A stretch of DNA of 64,000 nucleotides from JAMZMI01 sp963848175 (GTDB lineage: Bacteria > Bacteroidota > Bacteroidia > Cytophagales > Cyclobacteriaceae): NCBI GenBank assembly GCA_963848175.1, contig CAWKCO010000001.1:114512-178511 (forward strand). Direction: 5' to 3'. This document shows positions 46,148 through 54,660 of the stretch, piece after piece (positions within the stretch are counted from its first letter, which is position 1; every line of letters begins with the position of its first letter). The position numbers were made by a program, and so were the translations under genes. The notes under the pieces were generated by a model that made no database searches, was not told the origin of the DNA, and saw only the letters and a program-made list of their open reading frames with translations.

Positions 46148-47908
46148 TCACACCACCTCCTTATACTGCATCCGGTGAAGTTGAGCGTAGTGTCCGTCCA
46201 GTTTTAACAGCTCGTCGTGCGTGCCGCTTTCCATAATTTCGCCTTTGTCCAGCACAAGGATTTTATTCGCATTTTGAATGGTGGACAGGCGGTGGGCAAT
46301 CACAATGGATGTGCGCCCTGCCATAAGCTTTTGTATCGCGGCTTGTATCAGCTCTTCGGTTTCGGTATCTACGGAGGAGGTAGCCTCGTCCAGCACGATG
46401 ATTTTTGGATCATAAACCATCGCCCGCACAAAGGAGATCAACTGGCGCTGACCTACAGAGAGCGTAGCTCCACGCTCCATTACGTTGTAGTTGTATCCGC
46501 CAGGCAAGCGTTCTATGAATTCATTTGCTCCCACGAGCTCCGCAGCTTCCTTCACTTTTTCGATAGGAATTTCAGTATTGCGAAGCGTGATATTGTTGTA
46601 TATGCTATCGGAAAACAAGAATACATCTTGCAACACCACGGAAATATGCGCTCGCAGATTATTGAGGTGGTAATCACGAATGTTTCGGCCATCGAGTGTG
46701 ATTTCCCCTTTGTTGATTTCATAGAAGCGATTGAGCAAGTTGATCACAGACGATTTGCCCGCGCCAGTAGCGCCTACCAGCGCCAGCACTTCGCCTTGCT
46801 TTACCTCGAAGTTGATATTTTTCAATACCCAGTCTTCATCATTGTAGGCAAAAGAGACCTCCTTGAAACTCACATCTCCACGGATTTCGCTTGGCGTATA
46901 AGTGCCATCGTCAGGGATATTTTCTTTGCTATCCAGCAAATCCAAAATACGGTTAGAGCTCACGATCCCCATTTGTAGCGTATTGAATCGATCGGCGATC
47001 ATGCGGATAGGACGGAAAAACATCTGGATGTACATGATAAAAGCGATCAATACGCCAAGGGTCAGTTCTTCTTTGATCACGCCAGAAGCACCCCACCATA
47101 CCACCAAGCCGATACCACCAGCCTGAATGATTTCTGCAACCGGGAAATAGACCGAGTAATACATCACAGATTTTACATTGGCTCGGCGATGCTCTCGGTT
47201 GATCTCTTTGAATTTTTCGTATTCTCGTTTCTCGGCATTGAAAATCTGCACGATGTTCATGCCCGTGATATGCTCCTGCACAAACGTGTTGAGATTGCTC
47301 ACAGCTGTGCGCACTTCGTTGAAGGATTTTTTTACTTTCTCTTTGAAAATATAGGTGGCAAAAAGCAGAATTGGCAAGAGCGCCAAACTCACCAGAGTCA
47401 GTTGCCAGCTAGTGTAAAACATCAACCCCACTATGACCAAGAGCTGCAAAACATCTGATACCATGCCAGCAATACCCGTACTAAAAACTTCGGAAAGTGT
47501 TTCGATATCGGAAACACTACGCGTGACCAATCTTCCTATCGGTGTATTGTCAAAAAACTTGAGGCGCAAGCTCTGAATATGTGCAAAAAGCTTGATTCGG
47601 ATGTCTTTGATGATGTATTGCCCCAGCCAGCCCGACACGAATGTGTGGTAATACTGAACAATGGACTGAGCCACCAATATAGCGATCAAGATGATCGTCA
47701 TGGTGACCAACCCCTTGTAGTCGCCTACCGCCACATTTTCATCTATGGTTTTTTGGATCAAAAAAGGTTTGATAGGGCTGAGGATTGCCAACGCAAAAGT
47801 AAGCCCCACCAAAAAATAGAACTTGCCCATATACGGTTTGGCAAAGGCAAAAAGCCTCCCCAAGACCTTCAGGTCTACGATGTTTCCACTGATTTTTTCT
47901 TTTTCCAA
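46148..47908 (-). CDS. ABC transporter, fused permease and ATPase (MsbA-like)
   Basis: The 586-residue half-transporter has six membrane helices in its first 300 residues and one ATPase domain: Walker A GATGAGKSS, Q-loop SVVLQDVFLFS, signature LSVGQRQLISFVRA, Walker B IIVLDEAT, H-loop IVIAHRLST. It would work as a homodimer or with a partner; no partner gene is adjacent. It belongs to the multidrug/lipid exporter group, substrate unknown. The start is TTG at 47908: a stop lies two codons upstream in frame and the next ATG is 26 codons in, which would remove conserved N-terminus. It begins 3 nt after the truA stop. Confidence 0.88.
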   Translation of the reverse strand: MEKEKISGNIVDLKVLGRLFAFAKPYMGKFYFLVGLTFALAILSPIKPFLIQKTIDENVAVGDYKGLVTMTIILIAILVAQSIVQYYHTFVSGWLGQYIIKDIRIKLFAHIQSLRLKFFDNTPIGRLVTRSVSDIETLSEVFSTGIAGMVSDVLQLLVIVGLMFYTSWQLTLVSLALLPILLFATYIFKEKVKKSFNEVRTAVSNLNTFVQEHITGMNIVQIFNAEKREYEKFKEINREHRRANVKSVMYYSVYFPVAEIIQAGGIGLVVWWGASGVIKEELTLGVLIAFIMYIQMFFRPIRMIADRFNTLQMGIVSSNRILDLLDSKENIPDDGTYTPSEIRGDVSFKEVSFAYNDEDWVLKNINFEVKQGEVLALVGATGAGKSSVINLLNRFYEINKGEITLDGRNIRDYHLNNLRAHISVVLQDVFLFSDSIYNNITLRNTEIPIEKVKEAAELVGANEFIERLPGGYNYNVMERGATLSVGQRQLISFVRAMVYDPKIIVLDEATSSVDTETEELIQAAIQKLMAGRTSIVIAHRLSTIQNANKILVLDKGEIMESGTHDELLKLDGHYAQLHRMQYKEVV

Positions 47909-47911
47909 AAT

Positions 47912-48658
47912 CTATTTGATAAAGAGATGATCGGGGTATGATACCCGCGTCAAAAATAAACCATCTGGGGGAACTGCCCTCCCCACTTTTCGTCGATCCC
48001 CACTTTCCAGAGCGGATTTTAATTGCTCAATGGACATGCGCCCTTGCCCCACGTCTAGCAGCGTGCCCACCATGGCGCGCACCATCCCCCTCAAAAATCT
48101 GTTGGCACTTACGTGAAAAATATAACCCTCGTTCGTTGGCACCCACTTTATTTCCTTGATGTCGCAATTAAATGTATTGACTTCTGTACGAACACGGCAG
48201 AAGGCCTGAAAGTTTTGCCACCCCAAAATCAACTGACACGCCGCATCTATGGCAGCCAAATCTAGTTCGGCAGCAAAGAGGTATGACTGCCCTTCTTTAA
48301 AGGGGTTTTTGAGCGTATGGATGTGATATTCATAAGACCGCACGTCGGCATCAAACCGCGCGTGAGCTTCTGGCTTTACTGGCAGACAGTCTTTGATACC
48401 TATGGTTTTAGGCAAAAAAGCATTGAGTTTATATACCAAATTCGCAGGCACAAAGGTCTCCTCTGTATCGAAATGCGCGATTTGCTGCGAAGCATGCACA
48501 CCCGTATCTGTACGCCCGCTACCCATGCAGGCAATTTCGTTTCGCAAAACCGTGCTCAGTGCCTTGTTGATTTCGGCTTGTACGGTGTGGGCGTTGTTCT
48601 GTATCTGCCAGCCGTGAAAGGCTGTGCCCAGATAAGCTATGTCCAGAAAAAATCGCAT
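47912..48658 (-). CDS. truA: tRNA pseudouridine(38-40) synthase
   Basis: The 248-residue enzyme converts U38-U40 of tRNA anticodon arms to pseudouridine. Start at MRFFLDIAYLGTAFHGWQIQ (an upstream in-frame ATG at 48676 adds six residues without homology). Motifs: GSGRTDTGVHASQQ with the catalytic Asp, ARFDADVRSYEYHI, FQAFCRVRTEV, SANRFLRGMVRAMVGTLLDVGQG and AVPPDGLFLTRVSYP. Co-transcribed with the ABC transporter, whose TTG start lies just downstream. Confidence 0.92.
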   Translation of the reverse strand: MRFFLDIAYLGTAFHGWQIQNNAHTVQAEINKALSTVLRNEIACMGSGRTDTGVHASQQIAHFDTEETFVPANLVYKLNAFLPKTIGIKDCLPVKPEAHARFDADVRSYEYHIHTLKNPFKEGQSYLFAAELDLAAIDAACQLILGWQNFQAFCRVRTEVNTFNCDIKEIKWVPTNEGYIFHVSANRFLRGMVRAMVGTLLDVGQGRMSIEQLKSALESGDRRKVGRAVPPDGLFLTRVSYPDHLFIK

Positions 48659-48855
48659 TCCGCAAAGTAACCGCAATTAGCATTGAGATGATAGACTTTC
48701 GCGGGGAGATTATTAGACTTTAGGTAGGTAGCCTGTCAACCTATTTTATGAGGACAAAAGCGAATAGCGCACTGCGTAAAGCGCTCACCGCACCGCGCAT
48801 TTGTTGTCAGAGAAAAAATCAATCTCTATTTTAGCGGTTTCAAAAAAAGCAGGTT

Positions 48856-49917
48856 ATGTACACAAGGATCAACGGAATACAGCATATCGGGGTGGGAGTG
48901 CCAGACTCAGAACTTTCTCAGAAGTGGTACCGCAAGTTTATGGGCATGGATATCGCCATATTCAATGGAGAAGCACCAGCTCCGCTGATGGATATCTATA
49001 CCAACAACGAAACCATCACCAAGCGTGCAACCATGATCTTGAACCTGCAAGGTGGCTGTGCCATGGAGGTGGTGAACCCGACTTCATTTACTGCTACAAA
49101 CGCCGATGTGGAATTTCAGCTCGGCGATCTGGGTATTTTTATTACTCAGGTCAAAACCAAAGACGTAAAAGCAACTTACGAATACTACAAGAAAAATGGC
49201 GCGACGATGGTTACCGACCTGGTCACCATGCCTGATGGTGGCGAGACGTTCTACGTAACCGACCCCAACGGACTGTATTTTCAGATATTGGAAGGCGGAA
49301 ATTTTTATGCCAAAGGCCCTCACATCACCGGTGGCCCAAACGGCTGCACCATTGGGGTGTCTAGCATCGAAAAGGCCATGTCGCTATATTCCGACATCTT
49401 GGGATATGACAAAGTGATCTATGACCAAACAGCCGTATTTGCGGATTGGAAAAATCTGGCTGGTGGCGAAAAAGAATTCAGAAGGGTGAAGCTCACACAA
49501 TCCAATCCTCCGGGTGGTGGGTTTGCCAAGGTTTCTGCCGACACGTATCTTGAGCTGGTAGAAGCCAAAAACTACACGCCAAAGAAAATCTACGAAGGCC
49601 GCCTGTGGGGAGATATTGGTTTTGTGCATGTGGGATTTGACGTGCGAGGCATGGCTGCCCTTGGCAAAGACCTTGACGCCAAAGGCTTTGGATTTACTTG
49701 CGACACAAAAGACATCCTAGAGATGGGTGGTACTACCAAAGTGCATTGTACTTATATAGAAGACCCAGATGGGACTTTGATAGAATTGATCGAGGTGTAT
49801 AAAATTCCCATTCTGGAGAAATTTGGCATCTTCCTCAATGTAGAAAAGCGTGACCCACTGAAGCCGCTTCCTGATTTTATGCTCAAGGCTTTGAGGTTTG
49901 GGAGGATAAAAGATTGA
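48856..49917 (+). CDS. Two-domain VOC-superfamily protein (glyoxalase/dioxygenase-like)
   Basis: The 353-residue protein contains two vicinal-oxygen-chelate modules: IQHIGVGVPDSELSQKWYRKFMGMD through ETFYVTDPNGLYFQILEG, and CTIGVSSIEKAMSLYSDILGYD through IEDPDGTLIELIEVYKIP. Candidate metal ligands include the His in QHIGVGV, the Glu-type position in QILEG and the pair FVHVGFDV / LIELIEV. The substrate (a glyoxalase-, dioxygenase- or isomerase-type reaction) cannot be decided. It is a single gene with a strong terminator downstream. Confidence 0.8.
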   Translation: MYTRINGIQHIGVGVPDSELSQKWYRKFMGMDIAIFNGEAPAPLMDIYTNNETITKRATMILNLQGGCAMEVVNPTSFTATNADVEFQLGDLGIFITQVKTKDVKATYEYYKKNGATMVTDLVTMPDGGETFYVTDPNGLYFQILEGGNFYAKGPHITGGPNGCTIGVSSIEKAMSLYSDILGYDKVIYDQTAVFADWKNLAGGEKEFRRVKLTQSNPPGGGFAKVSADTYLELVEAKNYTPKKIYEGRLWGDIGFVHVGFDVRGMAALGKDLDAKGFGFTCDTKDILEMGGTTKVHCTYIEDPDGTLIELIEVYKIPILEKFGIFLNVEKRDPLKPLPDFMLKALRFGRIKD

Positions 49918-50037
49918 ATCAGTGAAAAGTTGAAAGATTAAAGTGGATAGTTGAAAAATGAAAGTTTAGCATTCAAATTATTATCACCGATCACCGAATA
50001 TCCATTAAGCTCGGCAGCTCTTCTAAATATAATGACC

Positions 50038-50086
50038 ATCACTCATCGCGGATTTTAGGGTTTGCGATGAGTGATCTTTTGTTTTT
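50038..50086 (+). terminator. Strong terminator after VOC gene
   Basis: A 12-bp perfect stem ATCACTCATCGC / GCGATGAGTGAT with a 14-nt loop is followed by a T-rich tail. It lies between the VOC gene and the convergent XRE gene. Confidence 0.85.
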
Positions 50087-50110
50087 AAGCAATGTGTAAA
50101 GCCTCATTAC

Positions 50111-50452
50111 TCACCCCAACTCTTCCATCACTTCTTGGAGTTTTTTGATTTTGCTAAGTGGCAGTTTTCTTAGTTTCTCCATGGTTTCCATTGTGGCTGC
50201 ATCTCGCTTGAGTGCTTGCAATGGATGCTCGGAGCTAATTCGGCTATCACTGTCGTCAAACTCCATGAGATCATTGGGAGTGCAGTGTAGTGCAAGGCAG
50301 AGGGCTTCAAGGTGCCGCATCTTTACACCCAAAGTTTGGCCTTGAGCCAAGCGGTGACTTACGTCATGGCTCAGTCCCAGTTGCTTGATAAAGCCGTAGT
50401 GATTTTTGATTCCTCGTATCTGGAATATGTAAGAGAGATTAAGTTTTAGCAT
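50111..50452 (-). CDS. XRE-family helix-turn-helix regulator
   Basis: The 113-residue protein begins with a Cro/C1-type HTH: LSYIFQIRGIKNHYGFIKQLGLSHDVSHRLAQGQTLGVKMRHLEALCLALHCTPNDLMEF, followed by a linker and a C-terminal helix LPLSKIKKLQEVMEEL. It belongs to the short YozG-like group common in Bacteroidota. Its start codon is 13 nt from the first unit of the 21-bp repeat array, so the array lies across its promoter and leader. Whether the protein binds those repeats is not known. Confidence 0.85.
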   Translation of the reverse strand: MLKLNLSYIFQIRGIKNHYGFIKQLGLSHDVSHRLAQGQTLGVKMRHLEALCLALHCTPNDLMEFDDSDSRISSEHPLQALKRDAATMETMEKLRKLPLSKIKKLQEVMEELG

Positions 50453-50464
50453 AGCAGTGTTTCG

Positions 50465-50816
50465 TTTTTACTACCAAAAGATACGTTGTTCACAAACAAG
50501 GATCAAGTTTTACTGAAAAGAGTTGCGTTTTAGTCATACAATTTTCTTGTTTTACTATAAAAGGCGAGCTTTTTACTACTATCGCTTACGTTTTTACCAC
50601 GGTAGTTGACCTTTTAGCCTAAGTGGCTTACCTTTTAACCTAGCTGACTTTGTAAATACCCGAACAGGTCTATCTTTTTACCTAGATAGTTGAAGTTTTA
50701 GCCTAACTGAGTTATGTTTTATCCGACTGCTCTCACCTTTTAACCTAGCCGAGTTGCCTTTTAACCTAGAATAAGTTGATTGACTGAAATAGTTGGTAGC
50801 TTTTACTGAATTTTTA
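50465..50816. repeat. Array of about 17 degenerate 21-bp phased repeats
   Basis: A TTTTA core recurs with its A at 50470, 50492 (degenerate), 50512, 50532, 50554, 50575, 50596, 50616, 50637, 50658 (degenerate), 50680, 50700, 50721, 50742, 50763, 50783 (degenerate) and 50805. Spacings are 20-22 bp and average 21. The best-conserved units read TTGnCCTTTTAnCCTAgc. The array fills the intergenic region between the divergent XRE and DUF433 genes. Drift of 20-22 bp breaks any reading frame across the array, so a coding role is unlikely. The 21-bp period puts all T-tracts on one face of the helix. Confidence 0.85.
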
Positions 50817-50977
50817 GTAGTAAAAACTAACAATTGGTGGAGTGGTCTGGTTGGGGTTGCTTTTTTATTTCGAGAAAGGGGGATTTTGTAATTATGGAAA
50901 GCAGAATGGATCAAAATGAAGGTGATCTGCTTGATCCTATTGATGGACAACCTGCAAAATTTTGTGTATTTTTAATC

Positions 50978-51169
50978 ATGAATTGGAGTGAAAGAATAGT
51001 GTCGGATCGAGATGTACTGCTAGGTAAGCCACTGATTAAAGGGACACGGATTTCTGTTGAATTCATTTTAGAGGGTTTGGCTGATGGTTGGAACGAAGAC
51101 AAAATACGGCAATCGTACCCTCACTTAAAAAAGGAAGACATGCAAGCCGTCTTTTCCTTTAGTCAATGA
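50978..51169 (+). CDS. DUF433 antitoxin-like protein
   Basis: From ATG 50978 the product is 63 residues: NWSERIVSDRDVLLGKPLIKGTRISVEFILEGLADGWNEDKIRQSYPHLKKEDMQAVFSF, the complete DUF433 core (GKPxIKGTRI, LADGW, SYPxLxxEDxQA). The frame stops after SFSQ, about 10 residues earlier than usual. One missing base near 51160 would extend it through MTEVVYR to a stop at 51187-51189. DUF433 proteins are antitoxins of VapBC-like pairs with a PIN-like DUF5615 toxin. No intact toxin gene follows, so this may be an orphan. Confidence 0.8.
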   Translation: MNWSERIVSDRDVLLGKPLIKGTRISVEFILEGLADGWNEDKIRQSYPHLKKEDMQAVFSFSQ

Positions 51170-51189
51170 CTGAAGTTGTTTATCGCTAG

Positions 51190-51896
51190 CCTTTGAGGCT
51201 TAGGGGAAATGAATTAGATTTGATGTTTGTCAAGTAAGCGATTGTTAGAGAGGCTTTTGTAGGAACATTAATGTTATGAAATGCTTCAACTTCCGATTGT
51301 CCAAACGACTCGCAAACGGTGGCCAATCTGCTTAGAAACATTTATGTCCTGTGTGATAATGGTTTTCCTTGTACTTTGGTTGAGGAGTACATTGATACAT
51401 CGTTCTCCAGAAAATGCCATTTTAGTTATGATTATTGGTGTGGTGCTCGGGAATGATGATAAGGATTCAGCTTTAAAGAGCACAAGAAATTGGCCAAATT
51501 GATTCAAAGCGAACTCCTTCCAAAGGTGGTTCAATAAATCGGCACGAAGTTCTTATTGATGAAAGTCTTTCCAGGTTGAGATTAGAATCACGGGTATTTC
51601 TGGTCAAGATTATTTTAGATTGAACGTTTTGCTTGCCATTAGAAGATGGCACAGGAATTATGTGATCATCAGCAAAGACCGTGCACATCAATTAAGAAAG
51701 TTGAATTCTTGTTGAGAATAGCGTTCAGGCGAGAATATTAAGAACCTTAATAAGTCAGTTCTGAAACTCACACGTGTGATTTAGTATGAAAGAATTAACT
51801 TAAGATTGACCCACTCTCTCCCATACCCCAAGCTTGATATTCCTCCCGTTCTGAGAAAACTTAGATTTTGATTAACTTCCATGGAGCAAATCCAAT
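51190..51896. other. 707-bp gap without a convincing gene
   Basis: Short frames on both strands show no recognisable family and none has a good start. One segment at 51623-51715 reads NVLLAIRRWHRNYVIISKDR and then AHQLRKLNSC before a stop; its VIISKD resembles the core of PIN-like toxins and could be toxin debris after the DUF433 gene, but this is weak. The promoter of the histidine kinase gene probably lies in the last 150 bp. Confidence 0.5.
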
Positions 51897-53879
51897 ATGA
51901 ACAGGAAGCACCCCAAAATATTCTTAGAACCGTATTTCAAATACATTTTTATCGCGCTGGTATTTTTACTGCTCTTTGTAGCGGTGATAGAGCTCAAGCG
52001 TCGCGAGATTGTGTCTAAGTACCGTCAAGATACTGTGATGTATGGCGAGTCTCTCACAGACAACCTTACCCAAAACCTCAACTATAAATTCAACGCTCCT
52101 GTAGATGGTATCATCGCCTATGTGCAGGGACATCATGAGCAGATAGATTCGGTGCGCTTTATGAGCTTTCTCTATGAGCTGCGTAGCAATTACAATTCCA
52201 TTGCCATTCTCAATTTGGTCAAAGACTCCACCATTTGGTTTGTAGAACCCATAGTGGGCAATGAGTCGGCCATCAATTTTTATTTGCCAAAGCAAAAAAA
52301 GGAATGGGAGCAGACCAAGGTGGCCATCAAAAACAAAACGGGCATCATCTTGGGTCCGGTAAATTTGGTACAAGGAGGCACTGGGTTGATTTACAAAAAG
52401 CCCATTTACATTGATGAGGTTTATTGGGGCATGGCCGTATCGCTATTCAAAACTGACAGCCTGCTGAGCAATTTCATAGAACCTTATACCAGTGACGAAT
52501 ATGAATTAGCTATCCGTGTTGTTCCTCATGATTTAGATGCAAAAGGATTCATGTTTTTTGGTGATTCGGCTTTATTTGAAAACACTAAAAACATTTTCAT
52601 CAGCACAAACCTTCAGAATCTCTCATGGGACTTTGCTTTGAGCCCTAAGTCTAAACCCAAAGCGCTGGTATGGTTTTATCTCATAGAACTTTTCGTTGTG
52701 ATAGTGACGGTGGTGGTTACCCGCCAGATGATTGCTTCTATGAAAAGGGAGGAGCGACAAAAGGAATTTATTCTGAAAAATGAGAAGCGGCTACAAGCCA
52801 TATATGACAACTCTAAAGCCGGAGTGATCATCTATGATTATGAGGGCAACCATGTGTTTGTAAACAAAAGAACCTGTGAGATAAGTGGCTATAGCAGGGA
52901 AGAACTGCTCGGTCAGCCATTTGATTTAGGGTTGCACCCAGAGGATGTTCCGTTGGCGCATGAGCTGCTCTATGAACTTCAAAAGGGCAAAATTTCAAAT
53001 TTTGATGGTGAACTGCGTTTGGTCAATAAACGCACCAATGAGCTGATATGGATACATGTCAATATCTGCCTTTTCCCTCAGGAACTTCGCATGTCGGATG
53101 AATTTGCCATTGTCACACATCAGGATATTTCTAAACAAAAATCTATAGAAGAGAACCTGGCGGAATTAAACTCTGCCAAGAACAAATTTTTGTCCATCAT
53201 TGGTCATGACCTCAAAGCTCCCATGAATACTCTTTCGTCTATGCTTCACTTGATGGATGCCTCCGAAGGCATCATTACTCAAGAGGATTTTATGCGATTG
53301 GTTGGAAAGCTCACAGAGCAGGTTGATAGCACCAATGAATTGTTTTCGAATATTTTGACTTGGGCACGGAGCGAATCTGGCTTGCTAGAATTTAGTCCCA
53401 AGACTTTGAATCTAAATGATGTTGCGGATGGCGTGGTGCAGATGATGAAGGGTGTGGCTGAAGAAAAGGGCATTGCTATTGACAATGCGATTTTGCCAAA
53501 TCATGACGTGTGGGCCGACCCCTATATGCTCAATACAATCATGAGAAACCTGATTGGAAACGGCATCAAATACACTGAAAGTGGAGGAAAAATAACCATC
53601 GCAGCAATAGCCGATGGTGAGTTTGTGAAAGTAGATGTGAGCGATACAGGCGTAGGGATGTCGGAGGAGCAAGCGAAGGTGATCTTTGATTCGGTGATAA
53701 ACAGCAGTACACATGGCACGAGCGGAGAACAAGGAACTGGGATTGGTCTAAGCCTGAGCAAGGAGCTAGTGGAAACACAAGGCGGGCAGATTACGGTGAA
53801 AAGCGAGGTTGATCAAGGAAGTGTTTTCTCTTTCACCCTGCCAAAAGCACACAATAAAGCAATAAAAAAGGAGGTTTGA
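51897..53879 (+). CDS. PAS-domain sensor histidine kinase
   Basis: The 660-residue membrane kinase has two transmembrane helices (about residues 14-29 and 260-277) bracketing a periplasmic sensor of about 230 residues, a PAS domain (about 300-415: RLQAIYDNSKAGVIIYDYEGNHVFVN, GYSREELLGQPF), a HisKA domain with FLSIIGHDLKAPMNTL (phospho-accepting His) and a HATPase domain (IMRNLIGNGIKYTESGG, VSDTGVGM, GTGIGLSLSKEL). The sensor resembles extracytoplasmic CHASE-like domains; the signal is unknown. A response regulator follows about 100 nt downstream but is directly coupled to a different kinase, so the partner is uncertain. Confidence 0.88.
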   Translation: MNRKHPKIFLEPYFKYIFIALVFLLLFVAVIELKRREIVSKYRQDTVMYGESLTDNLTQNLNYKFNAPVDGIIAYVQGHHEQIDSVRFMSFLYELRSNYNSIAILNLVKDSTIWFVEPIVGNESAINFYLPKQKKEWEQTKVAIKNKTGIILGPVNLVQGGTGLIYKKPIYIDEVYWGMAVSLFKTDSLLSNFIEPYTSDEYELAIRVVPHDLDAKGFMFFGDSALFENTKNIFISTNLQNLSWDFALSPKSKPKALVWFYLIELFVVIVTVVVTRQMIASMKREERQKEFILKNEKRLQAIYDNSKAGVIIYDYEGNHVFVNKRTCEISGYSREELLGQPFDLGLHPEDVPLAHELLYELQKGKISNFDGELRLVNKRTNELIWIHVNICLFPQELRMSDEFAIVTHQDISKQKSIEENLAELNSAKNKFLSIIGHDLKAPMNTLSSMLHLMDASEGIITQEDFMRLVGKLTEQVDSTNELFSNILTWARSESGLLEFSPKTLNLNDVADGVVQMMKGVAEEKGIAIDNAILPNHDVWADPYMLNTIMRNLIGNGIKYTESGGKITIAAIADGEFVKVDVSDTGVGMSEEQAKVIFDSVINSSTHGTSGEQGTGIGLSLSKELVETQGGQITVKSEVDQGSVFSFTLPKAHNKAIKKEV

Positions 53880-53976
53880 ATTCGATATCCAACAATCTAT
53901 TTGTAGGGAGAGTTTATGACAGATTTTGCTTATTCATTGGTACAACCATCCCTCAAACAATCCGTAAATAGCGCGC

Positions 53977-54660
53977 ATGCATCTATTGATCGTAGAAGAT
54001 GAAGTGAAAGTGGCCGAAAACCTCAAGGCAGGGATGGAAGCTCATGGCTTTACCGTGATGGTGGCCTACGATGGGCTGATGGCTTTGAAAGTTCTTCGTC
54101 AGAAGTCCTTCGACCTGATGCTCTGCGATCTGATTCTCCCTGGAAAAAATGGCTTTGAAGTCTGCAAAGAAGCACGAGCGGAATATCCAGCTATGAAAAT
54201 CATTATGCTTACGGCGCTAGACAGTATAGACGACAAAGTGGAGGGACTAGAGTCAGGAGCGGATGATTATATGGTCAAGCCGTTTGATCTGCGGGAGTTA
54301 CTGGCTAGAATCAAGGTGGTGACCAACAGGAAGGCCGTAGCGCCAGAAGAAGTGCAAAGGCTGAAGCTGGCAGATTTGGAACTGGATTTGAGCACCAAAA
54401 CCGCGCAGCGCGGAGGAATCAAAATTGACCTGACGGCCAAAGAGTTTAGCCTTCTGCATTATCTCATGAGCAACAAAGGCAAGGTGCTGTCTCGCATCCA
54501 GATCACTGAGCAGGTTTGGGATTTGAATTTCGATCCGGGAACGAATGTGGTGGATGTGTATATCAATATTCTGAGGAAGAAGATAGACAAGGCGCATGAG
54601 CATAAATTGATTCACACCAAAGTGGGCATGGGGTACATGCTGAGCCATGAAATCGCCTGA
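53977..54660 (+). CDS. OmpR-family response regulator
   Basis: The 227-residue protein has a receiver domain (LLIVEDEVKVAENL acidic pocket; phospho-Asp at about 51 in LMLCDLILPGKNG; TALDS; KPFDLRELLARI) and a C-terminal winged-helix DNA-binding domain (LTAKEFSLLHYLMSNKGKVLSRIQITEQVW, VVDVYINILRKKID, IHTKVGMGYML). Its gene overlaps the next histidine kinase by 14 nt, so that kinase is the natural partner. Targets are unknown; the secreted coiled-coil gene downstream is a candidate. Confidence 0.92.
   Translation: MHLLIVEDEVKVAENLKAGMEAHGFTVMVAYDGLMALKVLRQKSFDLMLCDLILPGKNGFEVCKEARAEYPAMKIIMLTALDSIDDKVEGLESGADDYMVKPFDLRELLARIKVVTNRKAVAPEEVQRLKLADLELDLSTKTAQRGGIKIDLTAKEFSLLHYLMSNKGKVLSRIQITEQVWDLNFDPGTNVVDVYINILRKKIDKAHEHKLIHTKVGMGYMLSHEIA

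Noticed and set aside
46217..46978. Plus-strand frame of 253 codons opposite the ABC transporter
   Set aside because: It is antisense to the conserved ATPase domain, has no recognisable family and no promoter or start context.
50465..50816. CRISPR array
   Set aside because: Units are degenerate with 21-bp period and no room for spacers; no cas genes are present.
50678..50950. Minus-strand reading frame of 90 codons with heptad repeats (RLKGNSA-type)
   Set aside because: It covers only the last units of the 21-bp array; spacing changes of 20-22 bp and stop codons break the frame further on, and there is no plausible start signal. It is a translation of repeat DNA.
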